Notes under the pieces: model-generated
Told to the model about the DNA's origin: nothing
Databases searched by the model: none
Seen by the model: the letters and a program-made list of their open reading frames with translations, nothing else
Part shown: piece by piece, positions 33,399 through 34,435 of the stretch
Position numbering within the stretch: the stretch's first letter is position 1
Layout: each line of letters starts with the position of its first letter
Made by a program: the position numbers and the translations under genes
Origin: an uncultured Clostridia bacterium
GTDB lineage: Bacteria > Bacillota > Clostridia > Lachnospirales > Lachnospiraceae
NCBI GenBank assembly: GCA_946186175.1
Contig: CAMHMG010000001.1
Location: 1 to 34,435, forward strand
Length of the DNA: 34,435 nucleotides
Direction: 5' to 3'

Positions 33399-34435
33399 TC
33401 AGTAAACCGTTATCTTAATCTTCTTCTTGATACCGTTTCTGGCCATTGCGTAAATGTAACATTTACCCTTCTTAACACCTTTGACCTTGCCTGACGAAGA
33501 AACAGTTGCGATCTTAGTATTAGTAGACCAATATTTCAGATATGCTTTCTTTCCGGTCTTCTTAACAGACTTTTTGTTCCTGCTTACATACACATAAGCA
33601 CCGATTATCTTTGTACTCTTGACTTTTATCTTAAGATTTTTCTTGGCTTTGACGCTTGTCGCATTATAACCGTCTTTCTTTGCGCCCGCATATCTTAATC
33701 CATAACTCTTAGCCAGAATATACTTCTTACCGTCTATAAGCTTATACGCCTTAACATATGCCTTATACACCTTGCTCTCATCACTGATATTAAAGGTGTA
33801 TGTACATCCATCGTTAACGGTTACTGCTTTACCGTATTTTGATCCGAGAATACCGGTGTAGACAAGGTATCCGTCAGCTCCATTGACCTCACCCCATTTA
33901 AATGTAAGCTCACCGTTTTCTGCGCTTAATAATAACCCTTCTCTTAATTTCAACAGAGCTTTATTCTTCTCGGCCTTTGTCGGCTCAGTAGGACTCTCAG
34001 CCTTAGTACCGTATGCAAATGTATATATAGGATTTTTGAATGAAGCAGCTACTGCGTAATTAGTGTCGCTAACGCCTTCTATTCTGGCAACATATACATC
34101 TCCGGCTGTCATGTCACTAACTGCAATCGCTTTAGTATAAGTCTTATCTGACTTACTATATACATTCATCAGAACTTCCGGTGACTCTCCCTTTAATACG
34201 CCCTCTGTAAATGCAGCTTTTGGCATGTTCGTATTCTCATCAAAAGACCATTCTACCGAATTAAGTTCGCAAGGTTTGATAATTGCCTTTAATTCGAGTT
34301 TTCTCGCACTGTCTGCGAAATAATAGTTATCAGTTATTGTTTTATTATTTCCAGACTTAAGTTTAGAAATTGTAACGATCACTTTTTTATCAGCAGCTTT
34401 TCCGTCAGCATTTGTCAAAACATCCTTTGCCGAAG
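33399..34435 (-). CDS. C-terminal part of an Ig-like (Big_2) surface protein (5' end outside window)
   Basis: The frame is open to the window edge; about 345 residues are visible, and the TTG at 34418 is only an internal codon. The visible part contains beta-sandwich-like sequence (AESPTEPTKAEKNKAL linker, fibronectin-III-like FKWGEVNGADGYLVYTG, then VYKAYVKAYKLIDGKKYIL) and ends in a Big_2 unit (YWSTNTKIATVSSSGKVKGV, KGKCYIYA). It stops without a sorting signal. The Big_2 end resembles the N-terminal domains of the giant protein encoded 27 bases downstream, so the two are co-transcribed and probably function together at the cell surface. Confidence 0.85.
   Translation of the reverse strand, partial: SAKDVLTNADGKAADKKVIVTISKLKSGNNKTITDNYYFADSARKLELKAIIKPCELNSVEWSFDENTNMPKAAFTEGVLKGESPEVLMNVYSKSDKTYTKAIAVSDMTAGDVYVARIEGVSDTNYAVAASFKNPIYTFAYGTKAESPTEPTKAEKNKALLKLREGLLLSAENGELTFKWGEVNGADGYLVYTGILGSKYGKAVTVNDGCTYTFNISDESKVYKAYVKAYKLIDGKKYILAKSYGLRYAGAKKDGYNATSVKAKKNLKIKVKSTKIIGAYVYVSRNKKSVKKTGKKAYLKYWSTNTKIATVSSSGKVKGVKKGKCYIYAMARNGIKKKIKITVY

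Overview
The window looks like a low-GC, spore-forming Clostridia chromosome, most likely Lachnospiraceae. The grounds are AT-rich DNA, a SleB-type spore-cortex hydrolase with a perfect Spo0A-box-like site upstream, zinc-ribbon/kinase/FHA signalling genes, LytTR regulators, an AAA-ATPase/PD-(D/E)XK protein, and giant Ig-like/InlB-repeat surface proteins. I could not run any database search, so this placement is inference.

Layout. (1) 1-2175 (-): secreted protein with two DUF6273-like domains and a tail of 24-residue repeats, cut by the window edge. (2) 2294-7519 (-): a signalling operon read right to left: Ser/Thr kinase, a paired pseudokinase (HRN instead of HRD), a low-complexity tail ORF probably joined to it by a -1 shift at an A7 run, a small FHA protein, a receiver-LytTR-FHA fusion, a zinc-ribbon peptide, a LytTR regulator and a terminator. 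(3) 7587-8868 (-): small lipoprotein, a possible 41-residue ORF and the SleB-like hydrolase. (4) 9060-9357: Spo0A-box-like palindrome, a structured RNA candidate (possibly 6S-like) and a terminator. (5) 9375-11411 (-): housekeeping run of sua5 (tsaC), rpiB and an AtpZ/AtpI-like gene.

(6) 11655-16830: accessory island. An Amidase_3 gene stops right after its IDVGHGG motif, where a large serine recombinase element begins. The element carries a 40-residue ORF, a STAND/NB-ARC-TPR ATPase split by one in-frame TAG, and a DUF3847 gene without the expected relaxase. It ends in a nested-palindrome block fused to the 5' part of a surface-protein gene. (7) 17551-19835 (-): a two-component system (multi-TM LytS-like kinase; regulator with winged-helix output). 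(8) 20112-21537: an IS1634-like remnant and the head of a probable DUF4417 gene with a premature TAG. A short repeat (ACAAATCTGCCACAAA) occurs three times around regions 7-8. (9) 21590-23227 (-): AAA-ATPase/PD-(D/E)XK protein. (10) 23460-34435 (-): a 3303-residue surface protein (Ig-like domains, Asp/Lys- and Ser-rich linkers, long InlB-type repeat array), preceded 27 bases upstream by the C-terminal part of another Ig-like protein.

The best candidate for an undescribed system is region 2. It pairs an active kinase with a matched pseudokinase, a canonical FHA protein and a transcription regulator carrying its own FHA domain, suggesting a phosphothreonine relay into LytTR-controlled transcription. 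The second candidate is the STAND ATPase cargo of the recombinase element.
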